DNA from: Desulfobacula sp.
GTDB lineage: Bacteria; Desulfobacterota; Desulfobacteria; Desulfobacterales; Desulfobacteraceae
Length of the DNA stretch: 6,326 nucleotides
Assembly (NCBI GenBank): GCA_027858355.1
Contig: JAQICW010000709.1
Location: 1-6,326, forward strand
Reading direction: 5' to 3'
Shown here: positions 5,561 through 6,326 of the stretch, in pieces
Layout of the letters: every line of letters starts with the position of its first letter
Position numbering within the stretch: position 1 is the first letter of the stretch
Made by a program: the position numbers and the translations under genes
The notes under the pieces: model-generated
What the model saw: the letters and a program-made list of their open reading frames with translations, nothing else
What the model was told of the DNA's origin: nothing
The model's database searches: none

Positions 5561-6109
5561 ATGGAACCCGACAAATTTAGAGAATCCAGACAGGCAATAA
5601 ACCGTTTATGCAAAGGCATTGATTTATTAATTGAGCAAAAAGAACTTGAAGCATCAACAGAGGGTCATATCGAGGTAAGTTCCAGGTTGGATATCTTGAA
5701 GCCACAGGCAGAAGGAGAAATTCAGGAACGGTCAGTAAAAAACCTGGGTATTAAACTCAAGGGATTGTCAACCCTTATCGCCAAATTGAAACCCAAAAAG
5801 AAACCAGCCATTAAAAAAGAACCAAAAATCGCTATTGTCTGGGATGAAGAACGCCTGGGACAATTGTCAACTGCTTTTTTGGGAAAAGTATTTAAGAATA
5901 TGGGTGATGATAAAAATACCATGGTTTGTTTCGGCACCACTGGAAAAGGTATCAGGCCCAGCTATCAGATTGAATTTGGCAACCAGGAAACCAAAGCATT
6001 TACCGGTTCAGGCCACAAGCCCCAGGCAAAAACCATTTTACCCGGCACAAAAAAAAAATCCCAACCCTTTTCTCATGAAGTGATTGATTCAATTCTGCAC
6101 GGGAAATAA
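5561..6109 (+). CDS. Hypothetical protein, 182 residues, unrecognised
   Basis: I do not recognise this protein. From ATG 5561, set by AGGAGG, it has 182 residues and no signal peptide or membrane segment, so it is probably cytosolic. Residues 1-75 are charged and look helical (for example INRLCKGIDLLIEQKELEA at 13-31), possibly coiled-coil. Next comes a basic low-complexity linker, KPKKKPAIKKEPK (77-89), then a possibly folded segment with IAIVWDEERLGQLSTAFLGK (90-109) and MVCFGTTGKGIRPSYQIEFG (121-140). The tail is Lys/Gln/Pro-rich, with a run of ten A bases (6049-6058) encoding TKKKS. The layout of helical part, basic linker and small domain would suit a nucleic-acid or partner-binding protein, but that is speculation. 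It has its own promoter-like sequence and a long leader. The frame may have lost its true end: see the -1 frame continuation to 6201. Confidence 0.72.
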   Translation: MEPDKFRESRQAINRLCKGIDLLIEQKELEASTEGHIEVSSRLDILKPQAEGEIQERSVKNLGIKLKGLSTLIAKLKPKKKPAIKKEPKIAIVWDEERLGQLSTAFLGKVFKNMGDDKNTMVCFGTTGKGIRPSYQIEFGNQETKAFTGSGHKPQAKTILPGTKKKSQPFSHEVIDSILHGK

Positions 6110-6201
6110 AACTTGCCCGGGTCGGGGTGGATTCGATTATGGACCACCTGTCTTCTGACCAACCCAGGATTAATGCCATAAGACTGATCCGGGTTCAATA
6201 A
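6106..6201 (+). pseudogene. Possible frameshifted C-terminal continuation of the 182-aa gene
   Basis: Just before the stop codon at 6107-6109, shifting to the -1 frame at GGGAAATAAAAC gives an uninterrupted reading to TAA 6199-6201. It adds about 31 residues, including ARVGVDSIMDHL and then PRINAIRLIRV. The stretch has a protein-like mix of hydrophobic and charged residues with no low complexity, and its base composition is more coding-like than the AT-rich sequence after 6201. One missing A near 6104-6106, by mutation or sequencing error, would explain it. Alternatively it is a separate small ORF starting at GTG 6127 or ATG 6139, with GGGGTGG upstream, or chance. Confidence 0.3.
6161..6195 (+). 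terminator. Weak terminator-like hairpin
   Basis: AACCC-A-GGAT (6161-6170) pairs with ATCCGGGTT (6187-6195), a 9-bp stem with one bulged A and a 16-base loop. A T6 tract follows only at 6212-6217, too far for a classic intrinsic terminator. It may end transcription of the 182-aa gene or may be incidental, since it overlaps the possible coding continuation. Confidence 0.25.
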
Positions 6202-6326
6202 GGCGTAAACATTTTTTAACCTGCAGAATTAAGATTCCGCGGTTCCCCCAGTATTAATCCCGTTAAAAATTAAAAAAAATATCAAGCTTTGTTACCGTAG
6301 CCGATTTTTTTAAAAACAAAAAATAG
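6202..6326. other. AT-rich intergenic tail without recognisable gene
   Basis: After 6201 the sequence is rich in A and T runs, with short GC islands (CCGCGG, CCCCC). No open frame of useful length, RNA gene or convincing promoter was found on either strand up to the window end. Confidence 0.5.

Noticed and set aside
1..6326. Mobile element, CRISPR array, tRNA or rRNA
   Set aside because: No terminal inverted repeats with a transposase, no regularly spaced repeats and no tRNA-like cloverleaf or rRNA sequence were seen on either strand.

Overview
The window is AT-rich bacterial chromosomal DNA with compact genes, Shine-Dalgarno-led starts and ordinary metabolic or housekeeping content. It shows no phage, transposon, CRISPR or plasmid signature. 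The gene set suggests a Gram-negative anaerobe of the Desulfobacterota type (Desulfobacula/Desulfobacterium-like). It includes a SpeE-type spermidine synthase beside a GNAT and a DUF2156 protein, a CspA-family protein, a two-repeat Na+/phosphate symporter with a PhoU-like tail, and a second SpeE-fold protein. The taxonomic placement is inference from protein flavour and base composition, not a proof.

Layout, left to right. (1) Bases 1-1896, plus strand: a probable operon of three genes. These are the 3' part of speE (cut by the window edge), a 140-aa GNAT N-acetyltransferase 18 bases later, and a 311-aa DUF2156 (LPG-synthase-C-like) protein 4 bases after that. (2) Bases 1897-2143: intergenic, with a good sigma70-like promoter and a roughly 130-base leader that can fold into nested stems. 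(3) Bases 2144-2344: a cold-shock-domain protein. (4) Bases 2365-2435: two hairpins with T/A tracts that serve as a shared, bidirectional terminator between convergent genes. (5) Bases 2485-4359, minus strand: a Na/Pi cotransporter-family protein. (6) Bases 4360-4632: a very AT-rich divergent intergenic region. (7) Bases 4633-5307, plus strand: a SpeE-fold protein without the canonical aminopropyltransferase DSxDP motif; its start is best placed at a GTG, not at the upstream ATG. (8) Bases 5308-5560: promoter-like sequence and leader. (9) Bases 5561-6109: a 182-aa protein I do not recognise, with a very strong Shine-Dalgarno. Its reading may continue in the -1 frame to 6201, which hints at a frameshift. 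(10) Bases 6202-6326: AT-rich tail with no gene that I can support.

The left operon is the only clear multi-gene unit. Polyamine synthesis by SpeE is well supported; any role of the GNAT and DUF2156 neighbours in modifying polyamines or their conjugates is only a hypothesis. The other genes look like independent transcription units. I do not see convincing evidence for a new defence or mobile system. The items most worth following are the unrecognised 182-aa gene with its possible frameshifted tail, the atypical SpeE-fold protein, and the speE-GNAT-DUF2156 grouping.
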